Below, piece after piece: positions 42,862 to 53,632 of a stretch of 64,000 nt of DNA (position 1 is the stretch's first letter; each line of letters begins with the position of its first letter). Source of the stretch: Streptomyces showdoensis (GTDB lineage: Bacteria; Actinomycetota; Actinomycetes; Streptomycetales; Streptomycetaceae); the NCBI RefSeq assembly GCF_039535475.1, contig NZ_BAAAXG010000026.1:2909501-2973500 (forward strand), read 5' to 3'. The position numbers and the translations under genes were made by a program. The notes beneath the pieces were generated by a model. That model saw nothing but the letters and a program-made list of their open reading frames with translations, was not told the DNA's origin and did no database searches.

Positions 42862-43950
42862 GTGAGGGACACACGAGAGAGCCGGCTGCTCCTGGTGCTG
42901 CTGATCGCCATCGCGTTCGCACTGATCACGGTGGACATCCGAGGAGGCCAGGAGTCGCCGGTCGACGGTGCCCGACAGGCCGCGGCCGCGGTCTTCGGTC
43001 CCGTCGAGAACGGAGTCGCCTCGGCGGTCGACCCGATCGGCAACGCCATAGGAGCGGTCCGCGACTCAGGGGAACGGCACAACCGCATCGCCGCCCTGGA
43101 GCAGGAGAACGCCGCCCTCAAGGCCAGGCTGGGCAGCGACGACCGCAACCGCAACCGGCTGCGCGAGCTCGACGCCATGCTGAAGACCGCCGGCGCCGGC
43201 CAGTACGGCATCAAGGGCGCCGAGGTCATCGCCATAGGAGCCGCCCAGGGCTTCTCCTGGACCGTCACCATCGACGTCGGCGCCCGCGACGGCATCCGCC
43301 GCGACATGACCGTCCTCAACGGCTCCGGACTCGTCGGCCGGGTCACCACCGTCGGCCCCTCCACCTCCACGGTCCTGCTGGCCAACGACCCCGACTTCAC
43401 CGTCGGCACCCGCATGGAGAAGACCGACGAACTCGGCTTCGCCACCGGCCAGGGCGACCGCCCGCTCCTCGTCCAGCTGCTCAACGGCAAGGCCAAGGTC
43501 AACAAGGGCGACCGGCTCGTCACCTTCGGCTCCCAGGCCGACAAGCCCTTCGTGCCCGGCGTGCCCGTCGGCGAGGTGGTCCGCGTCGACCCCGCGGGCG
43601 GCGGCCTCACCCGCAACGTCTACGTCCGCCCGTACGTCGGCTTCACCAAGCTCGACATCGTCGGCGTCGTCGTCCAGGCCCCGCGCAGCGACCCGCGCGA
43701 CATGGTGCTGCCGCAGAAGCCCAAGCCCGCCCCGACCGTCACCGTCACGGTCACCCCGCCGCCGCCGGACGGACAGCAGGCCGGCCGGCAGCAGGGCGAG
43801 GCCCAGCAGAAGCCCGACGGGCAGGCGGCCGACCGGCAGACGCCGGACGGCCAGGCGGCCGACCGTCAGAAGCCCGACGGGCAGGCGGCCGACCAGCCGA
43901 ACCAGCAGGCGGACCAGCAGCCGCAGGACCAGGGGGACGCAACACCGTGA
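42862..43950 (+). CDS. mreC: rod shape-determining protein MreC
   Basis: A 362-residue MreC. One N-terminal helix (LLLVLLIAIAFALITVDI), a coiled-coil (about 70-110, HNRIAALEQENAALKARL) and the beta-domain pair (about 120-280) are followed by an unstructured Pro/Gln/Asp tail (residues 285-362). The tail contains three KPDGQAADRQ-type decapeptide repeats (43810-43899). It scaffolds PBP2/RodA from outside the membrane. Its GTG is 120 bp after mreB, and the stop overlaps the mreD GTG. Confidence 0.93.
   Translation: MRDTRESRLLLVLLIAIAFALITVDIRGGQESPVDGARQAAAAVFGPVENGVASAVDPIGNAIGAVRDSGERHNRIAALEQENAALKARLGSDDRNRNRLRELDAMLKTAGAGQYGIKGAEVIAIGAAQGFSWTVTIDVGARDGIRRDMTVLNGSGLVGRVTTVGPSTSTVLLANDPDFTVGTRMEKTDELGFATGQGDRPLLVQLLNGKAKVNKGDRLVTFGSQADKPFVPGVPVGEVVRVDPAGGGLTRNVYVRPYVGFTKLDIVGVVVQAPRSDPRDMVLPQKPKPAPTVTVTVTPPPPDGQQAGRQQGEAQQKPDGQAADRQTPDGQAADRQKPDGQAADQPNQQADQQPQDQGDATP
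43810..43899 (+). repeat. three 30-bp tandem repeats in the mreC 3' end
   Basis: Units 43810-43839, 43840-43869 and 43870-43899 encode KPDGQAADRQ, TPDGQAADRQ and KPDGQAADQP. They are in frame and lengthen the disordered tail. Confidence 0.9.
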
Positions 43951-44615
43951 AGCTCAACCGCATCCTCCTCTCCGCCGCCCTGGTCGTCGTCGCCCTGGTC
44001 GTCCAGGTCTCCGTCCTGGCCCGGCTCCAGCTCCCCGGCGCCGTCCCGGACCTCGTCCTGCTCACCGTCGTCGCCCTCGCCCTCGTGTACGGGCACGTCA
44101 CCGGCGCCCTCGTCGGCTTCACCGCCGGGCTGCTCGCCGACCTCGCCCCGCCCGCCGACCACGCCGCCGGGCGCTACGCCCTGGTGCTCTGCGTCGTCGG
44201 CTACCTCTGCGGCCTGGCCCGCCCCGACAACGGGCGGCTGAAGTCCGCCACCGGCCCCATGGCCGTGGTGGTCGCCGCCGCCATCGGCTCCACCCTGCTG
44301 TACGCCGGTGTCGGCGCCCTCGTCGGCGACACCGCCGCCCGTCATGTGGGCCTCGGCTTCCTGCTGTTCACCGCGGCCCTCTACGACCTGCTCCTCGCGC
44401 CCTTCACCGTGCCGCTGATCATGGCGCTGGCCCGGCGCGCCGAGAACGACCCGCTCGCCGACGCCACCGGTGCCAACGGAGCCGACGTCTCCTCCGGCTG
44501 GCTCTCCTCCGGCACCGGCCTGCGGATCGGCAACCAGCGCGGCGGCCTGCGCGTCAAGGCCGCCCGGACCCGCGCCTCGCGCGCCGGTCGCATCAAGGGA
44601 GTCAAGCGACTGTGA
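43947..44615 (+). CDS. mreD: rod shape-determining protein MreD
   Basis: A 222-residue membrane protein. The GTG at 43947 overlaps the mreC stop (GTGA), giving translational coupling. About five hydrophobic segments start with ILLSAALVVVALVVQVSVLARL, then VPDLVLLTVVALALVYG, VGFTAGLLADLAPP and more. The C-terminal 60 residues are basic (RTRASRAGRIKGVKRL). It is a partner of MreC in the elongasome-like complex. Confidence 0.92.
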   Translation: MKLNRILLSAALVVVALVVQVSVLARLQLPGAVPDLVLLTVVALALVYGHVTGALVGFTAGLLADLAPPADHAAGRYALVLCVVGYLCGLARPDNGRLKSATGPMAVVVAAAIGSTLLYAGVGALVGDTAARHVGLGFLLFTAALYDLLLAPFTVPLIMALARRAENDPLADATGANGADVSSGWLSSGTGLRIGNQRGGLRVKAARTRASRAGRIKGVKRL

Positions 44616-44634
44616 CCCAGGGGGCAGCGGCAGC

Positions 44635-46890
44635 ATGAGCAACATCCCCGAGACCGGGCGGACCCCCCGGGTCCAGATCCGGCTCGTCGTCATCCAGGTC
44701 CTCGTCTTCTCCCTGCTCTTCACCCTCGGCGGACGCCTCTGGTACCTCCAGATCCGCAACGGCAAGGAGTACACCGACGAGGCCAAGAACAACCACGTCC
44801 AGCAGGTCGTCCAGCCCGCCGTGCGCGGCTCCATCCTGGACGCCCGCGGCGTCCCGCTCGCCGACAACGAGACCCGGCTGGTGGTCTCCGCCTCGCGCAC
44901 CGAGCTGATGAAGATGAAGGACGACGGCAAGGCCGTCCTCACCCGGCTGGCCGGCGTCCTCGGGATGAAGCCCGACGAGGTCGTCCACAAGATCCGGCTC
45001 TGCGACTCCAAGACCCCCAAGCCCTGCTGGAACGGCTCGCCCTACCAGCCGATCCCCGTCACCGACGAGGCCACCACCCAGCAGGCCCTGCAGATCCGGG
45101 AGCGCGCCGAGGACTTCCCCGGCATCACCGCCGAGCCCGCCGCCGTCCGCCGCTACCCGGCCCCCGGCAAGTCCCGCACCTCCCAGGTCCTCGGCTACCT
45201 CTCGCCCGTCACCGACGGCGAGATCGAGAAGGCCAAGGACAGCGACTCCCCGTACCTGCGCTCCGACCAGGTCGGCCGCTCCGGCCTGGAGCGCACCTAC
45301 GACAAGGAGCTGCGCGGCAAGGCCGGCGTCACCCGCTACGAGGTCGACAACCTCGGCCGGGTCATCGGCCAGGCCAGGAGCGACGCCGCCGTGCCCGGCG
45401 CCAACGTGGTCACCTCCATCGACGCCCGCGTCCAGGCGGTCGCCGAGTGGGAGCTGCACAACGCGATGGTCGAGGCCCGCAAGGTCTACGACAAGAACAC
45501 CAGCGAGAACTACAAGGCCGACGCCGGCGCCGTCGTCGTCATGGAGGCCAAGACCGGCCGGATCGTCGCCATGGCCTCCCAGCCCGACTACGACCCCAAC
45601 GCCTGGGTCGGCGGCATCTCCGCGAAGGACTACGCGGCCCTCACCGGCAAGGACTCCAACTTCCCGCTGCTGAACCGGGCCATCCAGGGCCAGGCCGCCC
45701 CCGGCTCCATCTTCAAGGTGGTCTCCAGCACGGCCGCCGTCAACGCCGGGTACGACTTCAACGGGCGCTACCCGTGCCCCTCCTCGTACTCCATCGGCAA
45801 CCAGGTCTTCAAGAACTTCGAGTCCCAGGGCCACGGCTCCATCACCATCGGGCAGGCCCTGGAGGTCTCCTGCGACACCGTCTACTACGCCCTGGCGCAC
45901 CAGCAGTGGCAGAAGGACGGCGGGATGAAGCCGAAGAAGAACCCGGGGGACTGGTTCTACAAGACCGCCCACCAGTTCGGCCTCGGCGCCGAGACCGGCA
46001 TCGACCTCCCCAACGAGGTCACCGGCCGCGTCCCCGACCGCCAGTGGAAGCAGAGCTTCTGGGAGGCCAACAAGGACTGGTGGTGCAAGTACGGCAAGAA
46101 GGGCGGCAGCTACGTCCAGCAGCTCTCCTACGAGAACTGCCTCGAAGGCAACCTGATGCGCGCCGGTGACTCCGTCAACTACTCCATCGGGCAGGGCGAC
46201 ACCCTCGTCACCCCCATCCAGATGGCCACCATCTACGCCGCCATCTCCAACGGCGGCACGCTGTGGAACCCCACCGTCGGCAAGGCCGTCATCAGCGCCG
46301 ACGGCAAGAAGACCACCGAGATCGCGCCCAAGTCGCACGGGCGGCTGCCGTTCGACGCGGACACCCGCGAGTTGATAGACGAAGCCCTCGCGGGAGTCGC
46401 CACCCGCGGCACCGCCGCCTGGCGCTTCGGCGGCTGGCCGCAGGACAAGATCCCGATGCACGCCAAGACGGGCACCGCGGAGGTCTACGGCAAGCAGACG
46501 ACCTCCTGGTTCGCCACCTACACCAAGGACTACGCGATCGTCATGACGATCGCCCAGGGCGGTACGGGCTCCGGCGCCTCCGGCCCCGCCGTGCGCAACA
46601 TCTACGACGCGCTCTACGGGCTCGACGACGCCGGCAAGCAGGACCTGAAGCGGGCCCTGCTGCCGCAGCCGCAGAAGGCCCTGCCGAAGATCGAGGCGGA
46701 CGGCTCCATCGACGCCCCGAAGATCGAGCCGTACGACCCCGAGGCCGGGAAGGTCGACCCCGACGGGGTCAAGCAGGTCGCCGACCAGCCGGGCGGCAAC
46801 CAGCCCGCCGATCCCGCCGACCCCGCCGTACCGGGGAAGAAGCCCGACGACCCGCTCGCCGGGCCGCCCGCCACCCGAGGGAGGCTCTGA
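44635..46890 (+). CDS. mrdA: penicillin-binding protein 2 (class B transpeptidase)
   Basis: A 751-residue class B PBP. An N-terminal anchor (VQIRLVVIQVLVFSLLFTLGGRLWYLQI) is followed by the pedestal domain with VRGSILDARGVPLADN, and the transpeptidase domain with SIFK (S358-K361), SVN (in GDSVNYSIGQGD) and KTGT (611-614). The C-terminus ends in a Pro/Asp-rich tail (about 700-751). It crosslinks peptidoglycan made by RodA, encoded 4 bp downstream. In Streptomyces this gene is the sporulation-linked PBP2 of the mre cluster. Confidence 0.96.
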   Translation: MSNIPETGRTPRVQIRLVVIQVLVFSLLFTLGGRLWYLQIRNGKEYTDEAKNNHVQQVVQPAVRGSILDARGVPLADNETRLVVSASRTELMKMKDDGKAVLTRLAGVLGMKPDEVVHKIRLCDSKTPKPCWNGSPYQPIPVTDEATTQQALQIRERAEDFPGITAEPAAVRRYPAPGKSRTSQVLGYLSPVTDGEIEKAKDSDSPYLRSDQVGRSGLERTYDKELRGKAGVTRYEVDNLGRVIGQARSDAAVPGANVVTSIDARVQAVAEWELHNAMVEARKVYDKNTSENYKADAGAVVVMEAKTGRIVAMASQPDYDPNAWVGGISAKDYAALTGKDSNFPLLNRAIQGQAAPGSIFKVVSSTAAVNAGYDFNGRYPCPSSYSIGNQVFKNFESQGHGSITIGQALEVSCDTVYYALAHQQWQKDGGMKPKKNPGDWFYKTAHQFGLGAETGIDLPNEVTGRVPDRQWKQSFWEANKDWWCKYGKKGGSYVQQLSYENCLEGNLMRAGDSVNYSIGQGDTLVTPIQMATIYAAISNGGTLWNPTVGKAVISADGKKTTEIAPKSHGRLPFDADTRELIDEALAGVATRGTAAWRFGGWPQDKIPMHAKTGTAEVYGKQTTSWFATYTKDYAIVMTIAQGGTGSGASGPAVRNIYDALYGLDDAGKQDLKRALLPQPQKALPKIEADGSIDAPKIEPYDPEAGKVDPDGVKQVADQPGGNQPADPADPAVPGKKPDDPLAGPPATRGRL

Positions 46891-46894
46891 ACCG

Positions 46895-48094
46895 ATGACC
46901 GCACCCCACGGCTTCTCCGTCTCCCGCTACGCGCCCGAACGCGGCACGCTGGCCCGGCTGACCGCCCGCGACTCCGTGCTGCGCCGGCTCGACTGGCCGA
47001 TCCTGCTCTCCGCGCTCGGCCTCTCCTTCATGGGCGCCCTGCTCGTCTGGTCCGCCACCCGCGGCCGCACCGAGCTCAACAACGGCGACCCGTACTACTT
47101 CCTGTTCCGGCACGTCCTGAACACCGGCATCGGGCTCGCCCTGATGATCGGCACGATCTGGCTCGGCCACCGCACCCTGCGCGGGGCCGTGCCGGTCCTC
47201 TACGGACTGTCGATCCTGCTGATCCTCGCCGTCCTCACCCCGCTCGGCGCGACCATCAACGGCGCGCACGCGTGGATCGTCGTCGGCGGCGGCTTCTCGC
47301 TCCAGCCCAGCGAGTTCGTGAAGATCACGATCATCCTGGTGATGGCGATGCTGCTGGCCGCGAAGGTCGACGCGGGCGACCAGCTCCACCCCGACCACGG
47401 CACCGTGGCCAAGGCGCTCGCGCTCGCCGCGCTGCCCATGGGCATCGTCATGCTGATGCCTGACCTCGGCTCCGTCATGGTCATGGCCGTCATCGTGCTC
47501 GGCGTGCTGCTCGCCTCCGGCGCCTCCAACCGCTGGGTCCTCGGCCTCATCGGCGCGGGCGTCCTCGGCGCGGTGCTGGTCACCACGCTCGGCATGCTCG
47601 ACGAGTACCAGATCAACCGCTTCGCCGCCTTCGCCAACCCCGACCTCGACCCGGCCGGCGTCGGCTACAACACCAACCAGGCCCGGATCGCCATCGGCTC
47701 CGGCGGACTGCTCGGCTCGGGCCTCTTCAAGGGCTCCCAGACCACCGGCCAGTTCGTGCCCGAACAGCAGACCGACTTCGTCTTCACCGTCGCCGGCGAG
47801 GAACTCGGCTTCGTCGGCGCCGGACTGATCCTCGTGCTGCTCGGCGTGATCCTGTGGCGGGCCTGCCGGATCGCCCGCGAGACCACCGAGCTGTACGGCA
47901 CGATCGTCGCCGCCGGCATCATCGCCTGGTTCGCCTTCCAGTCCTTCGAGAACATCGGCATGACCCTCGGCATCATGCCGGTGGCCGGACTGCCGCTGCC
48001 GTTCGTCTCGTACGGCGGCTCGTCGATGTTCGCGGTGTGGGTGGCGATCGGGCTGCTGCAGTCGATCCGGGTGCAGCCGAAGATAACGGCCTGA
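46895..48094 (+). CDS. rodA: RodA/SfR SEDS-family peptidoglycan polymerase
   Basis: A 399-residue SEDS glycosyltransferase with about ten membrane segments. Signatures: INGAHAWIVVGGGFSLQPSEFVKI, MPDLGSVMV, the extracellular loop with YNTNQARIAIGSGGLLGSGLFKGSQ (with Asp/Glu region FVPEQQTDFVFTVAGEELGF) and PLPFVSYGGSSM at the end. It polymerises lipid II with PBP2. It is the last gene of the cluster. Confidence 0.96.
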   Translation: MTAPHGFSVSRYAPERGTLARLTARDSVLRRLDWPILLSALGLSFMGALLVWSATRGRTELNNGDPYYFLFRHVLNTGIGLALMIGTIWLGHRTLRGAVPVLYGLSILLILAVLTPLGATINGAHAWIVVGGGFSLQPSEFVKITIILVMAMLLAAKVDAGDQLHPDHGTVAKALALAALPMGIVMLMPDLGSVMVMAVIVLGVLLASGASNRWVLGLIGAGVLGAVLVTTLGMLDEYQINRFAAFANPDLDPAGVGYNTNQARIAIGSGGLLGSGLFKGSQTTGQFVPEQQTDFVFTVAGEELGFVGAGLILVLLGVILWRACRIARETTELYGTIVAAGIIAWFAFQSFENIGMTLGIMPVAGLPLPFVSYGGSSMFAVWVAIGLLQSIRVQPKITA

Positions 48095-48124
48095 GCCGTA
48101 CTGCCGCCGGACCCGGACAGGGCC

Positions 48125-48130
48125 TAGATT
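48125..48130 (+). promoter_or_regulatory. candidate -10 TAGATT of leaderless CYTH-CHAD promoter
   Basis: TAGATT ends 6 nt before the ATG at 48137, the same spacing as for valS, folC and the Nudix gene. Confidence 0.55.
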
Positions 48131-48136
48131 CGAGGT

Positions 48137-49661
48137 ATGGCGGAGACGAAGCGCGAGATCGAGCGCAAGTACGAGGCCGGGGACGGGACGGTGCTCCCGG
48201 ACCTCACCCGGGCCGCCGGGGTCGCGGCGGTGACGGACGAGGGCGTCACCGAACTCGACGCCGTCTACTACGACACCGCCGACCTGCGGCTCGCCGCCGC
48301 CTCGCTCACCCTGCGCCGCCGCACCGGCGGCGCGGACGCCGGCTGGCACCTGAAGTTCCCGGTCGCCACCGGGATCCGCGACGAGATCAGAGCCCCGCTC
48401 TCGGAGACCCTCCCCGGCTCCCTGGCGGGGCTCGTCCGTTCCCGGGTCCGCGACGAACCCGTCCGCCCCGTCGTCCGCCTGCGCTCCCGCCGCGACGTGC
48501 ACCTGCTGACCGGGAAGGACGGCGCCCCCCCTCGCCGAGCTCTCCGTCGACACCGTCCACGCCCAGCGCCTCACGGGCCCCGGCGAGGCGGCCTGGACCG
48601 AGATCGAGGTCGAACTCGCCGACGACGCCGACCCGGCGGTCCTCGACGCCGTCGGCCGGCGCCTGGAGAAGGCCGGGATCCGGCCCTCGGCCGCCCCCTC
48701 GAAACTGGCCCGGGCGCTGGCCGAGACCGGCGCCCTGGCCGGGGCGGCGAGCACCGAGGACGCGACCGGCGCCCCCGGCAGCGCCGGCCACGCCGTCCTC
48801 GCCCACCTGCGCGCCCAGCGCGACAAGCTCGTCGCGCTCGACCCCGCCGTGCGGCGCGGGCTGCCCGACGCCGTGCACCGGATGCGGGTCGCCTCCCGGC
48901 GCCTGCGCAGCGCGCTCACGACCTACCGCAAGGTGCTCGACCGGACCGTCACCGACCCGGTCGGCGAGGAACTGAAGTGGCTCGCGGGCGAGCTCGGCGC
49001 CGCCCGCGACGAGGAGGTGCTGGGCGAACGGCTCGCCGCCCGGATCGACGAGCTGCCCGACACCCTGGTGCTGGGCCCCGTCCGCGCCCGGCTGCGGCTG
49101 CGCGCCGTGGCGCGCGCGGAGGAGGCCCGGCGCACGGTGCTCGCCGCGCTGGACTCGCCGCGCCACCTCGCGCTCCTGGACGCCCTCGACGCGCTCCTCG
49201 CGGACCCGCCGCTGCGCCCCGCCGCCGCCCGCGACGCCCGGGAGGTGCTCGCCCGCGCCGCCCGGAAGGACCTCGACCGGCTCACCGGGCGGGTCGCGCA
49301 CGCCCTGGCCCTCGACCCCGGCCCCGCGCGCGACCTCGCGCTGCACGAGGCCCGCAAGGCCGCCAAGCGCGCCCGGTACGCGGGCGAGGCCGCCCGTCCC
49401 GTTCTGGGGAAGCCGGCGAAGCGCTTCGCCAAGCGCATGAAGGCGGTCCAGTCCCTGCTCGGCGAGCACCAGGACACCGTGGTCACCCGCACCGCCCTGC
49501 GCGAGATCGCCGCCCGGGCCCACGCGGCCGGCGAGACCACCTTCACCTGGGGACTCCTGTACGGACGGGAGGAGGCCGCGGCCGCCGCGCAGGAGCGTGA
49601 GCTGCCCGGACTCTGGGAGTGGGCCGCGGCCCCGGAGATCCGGGCGTCCCTGACCCGCTGA
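48137..49661 (+). pseudogene. CYTH and CHAD domain protein, interrupted by a frameshift at a C7 run
   Basis: The frame from ATG 48137 encodes a CYTH domain: EIERK (E7, E9, K11), YYDTADLRLAAASLTLRRR, WHLKFP. It is intact to about codon 131 (TGKDGAP). At 48525-48531 a run of seven C shifts the frame. From 48531 the next frame continues without stops (LAELSVDTVHAQRL, WTEIEVELAD) through the rest of CYTH and then a CHAD domain (VHRMRVASRRLRSAL, HEARKAAKRARYAGE, LGEHQDTVV) to the stop at 49661. With six C the gene would encode about 507 residues. CYTH-CHAD proteins bind or hydrolyse polyphosphate. The shift may be a sequencing error, a real mutation or slippage-based switching. Confidence 0.85.
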
Positions 49662-49713
49662 GCACCGGGGTACGCTTGAGAGTCGCCCCCCTGCCAGCTC
49701 ACGAAGGTTCGAG

Positions 49714-51645
<1,932 letters not shown>

Positions 51646-51662
51646 GCGCGTAACGCCTTGAT

Positions 51663-51700
51663 GACGGCCCGGCGCGGGGGAAACCCCACGCCGGGCCGTC
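51663..51700 (+). terminator. hairpin after the radical SAM gene
   Basis: GACGGCCCGGCG (51663-51674) pairs with CGCCGGGCCGTC (51689-51700), with an inner GGGG/CCCC pairing. It lies between the radical SAM gene and the Trp-rich gene. Confidence 0.75.
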
Positions 51701-51714
51701 GCGTCATTTCCGTC

Positions 51715-52377
51715 ATGAACACGGAGAAGACCAGCTCGCAGCCCGCGTACGAGCCCGGGGGCTGCCTGACCGCGGTGGCGCGGGGGATCGCCCTCGTGGT
51801 CGTCGTCCCCGTCCGGCTGGTCTGGGACGCCCTCGGCTACTGCCTGAAGCACCTGTGGCGCTGGGTCCTCGCCCCGCTCGCCCGCGCCCTCGGATGGCTG
51901 ATCGAACACCTGCTGCTCATCCCGCTGCGGTGGCTGTGGGAGTGGCTCGTCGTCCCGGTCGCCCGGGCCCTGTGGTGGCTGGTCGAGCACCTGCTCCTGA
52001 TCCCGCTGCGGTGGCTGTGGGAGTGGGTGCTCCGTCCCGTGGCCCGGGCCCTGTGGTGGGTGGCCGACCTGCTGGTCGTCACCCCGATCGGATGGCTCTG
52101 GCGGCACGTGTTCGCGCCCGTCGGCCGGGTGGTGGGCGCAGCCCTCGCCTGGGCCTGGGGGATCGCCGGACGGATCTCCCGGGCCGTCGGCAGGGCCCTC
52201 GCCCTGGTCCTGTGGCACGCGGTGGGCCGCCCCCTCGCCTGGGCGTACCGGGTGGTCCTCACCCCCGTCGGCCACTGGCTGCGCACCTACGTCGGCCGCC
52301 CGGTCGCCGAGGCCGCGCGGGCCGTCCGGGCCGCCACCCGGGAGGTGTGGCGGGCCCTCTTCGGCGGGCCCCGCTGA
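51715..52377 (+). CDS. Trp-rich repeat membrane-associated protein of unknown function
   Basis: A 220-residue protein starting at ATG 51715. After GGCLTAVARGIALVVVVPVRL it consists of 27-residue repeats: residues 53-79, 80-106 and 107-133 share PVARALWWLVEHLLL and IPLRWLWEW, then a degenerate fourth unit, and a basic Arg-rich end (REVWRALFGGPR). About 10% of residues are Trp. Each unit would form amphipathic or membrane helices ending in a Pro turn. I recognise no family. It is inserted between the radical SAM gene and its usual DUF2344 partner, in the same direction. Confidence 0.6.
   Translation: MNTEKTSSQPAYEPGGCLTAVARGIALVVVVPVRLVWDALGYCLKHLWRWVLAPLARALGWLIEHLLLIPLRWLWEWLVVPVARALWWLVEHLLLIPLRWLWEWVLRPVARALWWVADLLVVTPIGWLWRHVFAPVGRVVGAALAWAWGIAGRISRAVGRALALVLWHAVGRPLAWAYRVVLTPVGHWLRTYVGRPVAEAARAVRAATREVWRALFGGPR
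51871..52113 (+). repeat. three 81-bp direct repeats in the Trp-rich gene
   Basis: Units 51871-51951, 51952-52032 and 52033-52113 encode 27 residues each. The first two are nearly identical at DNA level (ctgctcatcccgctgcggtg versus ctcctgatcccgctgcggtg), which points to recent duplication. Confidence 0.9.
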
Positions 52378-52563
52378 CCGGGCCGGGGAACCACGGGCGG
52401 CCCGGGCGCGTACTCTGGGTAGTACAACGAACGTCCCCGGCGCGGCGCCCGCACCCGAGATCTCCCCGTCCCGACGGGGGTGAGCCGGGCGGGCCCCCCA
52501 GGGCACACCGCATTTCGTGGGCGGCGCCACACCGCGCCCGCCCCGCACCGAGGAGAAGAACCA
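52378..52563 (+). promoter_or_regulatory. intergenic/5' leader before the DUF2344 gene
   Basis: This 186-bp stretch has TACTCT (52411) and GTAGTACAAC as possible -10 signals and an AGGAG ribosome site at 52551-52555. No gene is seen in it. Confidence 0.35.
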
Positions 52564-53397
52564 CTGGGCAAGCGACAGCCCGAAGGCCCGCCGCCCGCAC
52601 CGGCGGTGCAGCGCATCCGACTGCGCTACACCAAGCGCGGCCGCCTCCGGTTCACCAGCCACCGTGACTTCCAGCGCGCCTTCGAGCGGGCCCTGCGCCG
52701 CGCCGAGGTGCCGATGGCCTACTCGGCCGGCTTCACCCCGCACCCCAAGGTGTCGTACGCCAACGCCGCCCCCACGGGCACGGGCTCCGAGGCCGAGTAC
52801 CTGGAGATCGCCCTCGCCGAGGCGCGCGACCCGCAGACGCTCCGGCGCCTGCTCGACGAGTCCCTGCCGGACGGACTCGACATCACCGACGCCGTCGAGG
52901 CCCGGACCTCCGGCCTCGCCGACCGGCTGACCGCCTCCGTGTGGGAGCTGCGGCTGGAGGGCGTCGACCCCGAGGACGCGCGGAAGGCCGTCGAGACGTT
53001 TCTCGCGGCCGAGACGGTGGAAGTACAGCGCAAGACCAAGAACGGCATCCGCACCTTCGACACCCGTGCCGCCGTCGTCGAGCTGACCTCGGCCGCCGCC
53101 CCGGGCGATCCCCAGGGTGATAGGCCGCTGGACAGCGCCTGTGCGATACTGCGGCTGGTTGTTCGGCACGTGACACCTGCCGTGCGACCCGACGACGTCC
53201 TGTCCGGTCTCCGAGCTGTGGCCGACCTGGCGCCGCCGGTCCCCGCTGCGGTGACCAGGCTGGCGCAGGGGCTCTTCGACGAGGAGTCCGGCACGGTGAC
53301 CGACCCGCTCGCGCCCGACCGCGAAGCAGTCACGGCCGCTCCATCCACGGCCGCCGCGACCGCCTCAGCGACGGCGCCGGGTGCGGGCACCGCGTAG
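52564..53397 (+). CDS. TIGR03936-family radical SAM-associated protein (DUF2344)
   Basis: A 277-residue protein if it starts at CTG 52564, nine bases after AGGAG; GTG 52480 and GTG 52606 are in-frame alternatives without as good a ribosome site. The conserved part begins VQRIRLRYTKRGRLRFTSHRDFQRAFERALRRAEVPMAYSAGFTPHPKVSYA, typical of DUF2344. It has no iron-sulfur motif and accompanies TIGR03960 radical SAM proteins, upstream of RNase E/G and rplU-rpmA in many bacteria. Its role is unknown; a function in tRNA or ribosome modification is an inference from context. The C-terminal 35 residues are Ala/Thr-rich. Confidence 0.88.
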   Translation: MGKRQPEGPPPAPAVQRIRLRYTKRGRLRFTSHRDFQRAFERALRRAEVPMAYSAGFTPHPKVSYANAAPTGTGSEAEYLEIALAEARDPQTLRRLLDESLPDGLDITDAVEARTSGLADRLTASVWELRLEGVDPEDARKAVETFLAAETVEVQRKTKNGIRTFDTRAAVVELTSAAAPGDPQGDRPLDSACAILRLVVRHVTPAVRPDDVLSGLRAVADLAPPVPAAVTRLAQGLFDEESGTVTDPLAPDREAVTAAPSTAAATASATAPGAGTA

Positions 53398-53632
53398 GGA
53401 GCGGTCGTCGTAGCGCAGCCCTCGTACTCGGGAGCCACCTGGGTCGGGCAGCGCACTGACCAGGAGACTTTCGCCAGGCCGTCCGCAGAGGGCGTACGGA
53501 ACCGGCGAGCCAGACATACAGCTCCCGTGCGGCGCCCGCGCCCCGGACGGCGGCACCGCGCACTTCGCGCGTTCGTGCCGCCGGACCGGAACCAGACGCG
53601 GCGCCCGGGGGCGTGACGGGAGAACCGCCCGC

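Noticed and set aside
43768..43930. possible CRISPR-like array from short regular repeats in mreC
   Set aside because: The 30-bp units are contiguous, in frame and encode KPDGQAADRQ; there are no unique spacers or cas genes.
48137..49600. 487-residue single protein with a CYTH start
   Set aside because: After the C7 run this frame turns into Arg/Pro-rich nonsense while the next frame carries conserved CYTH and CHAD motifs, so a frameshift explains it better.
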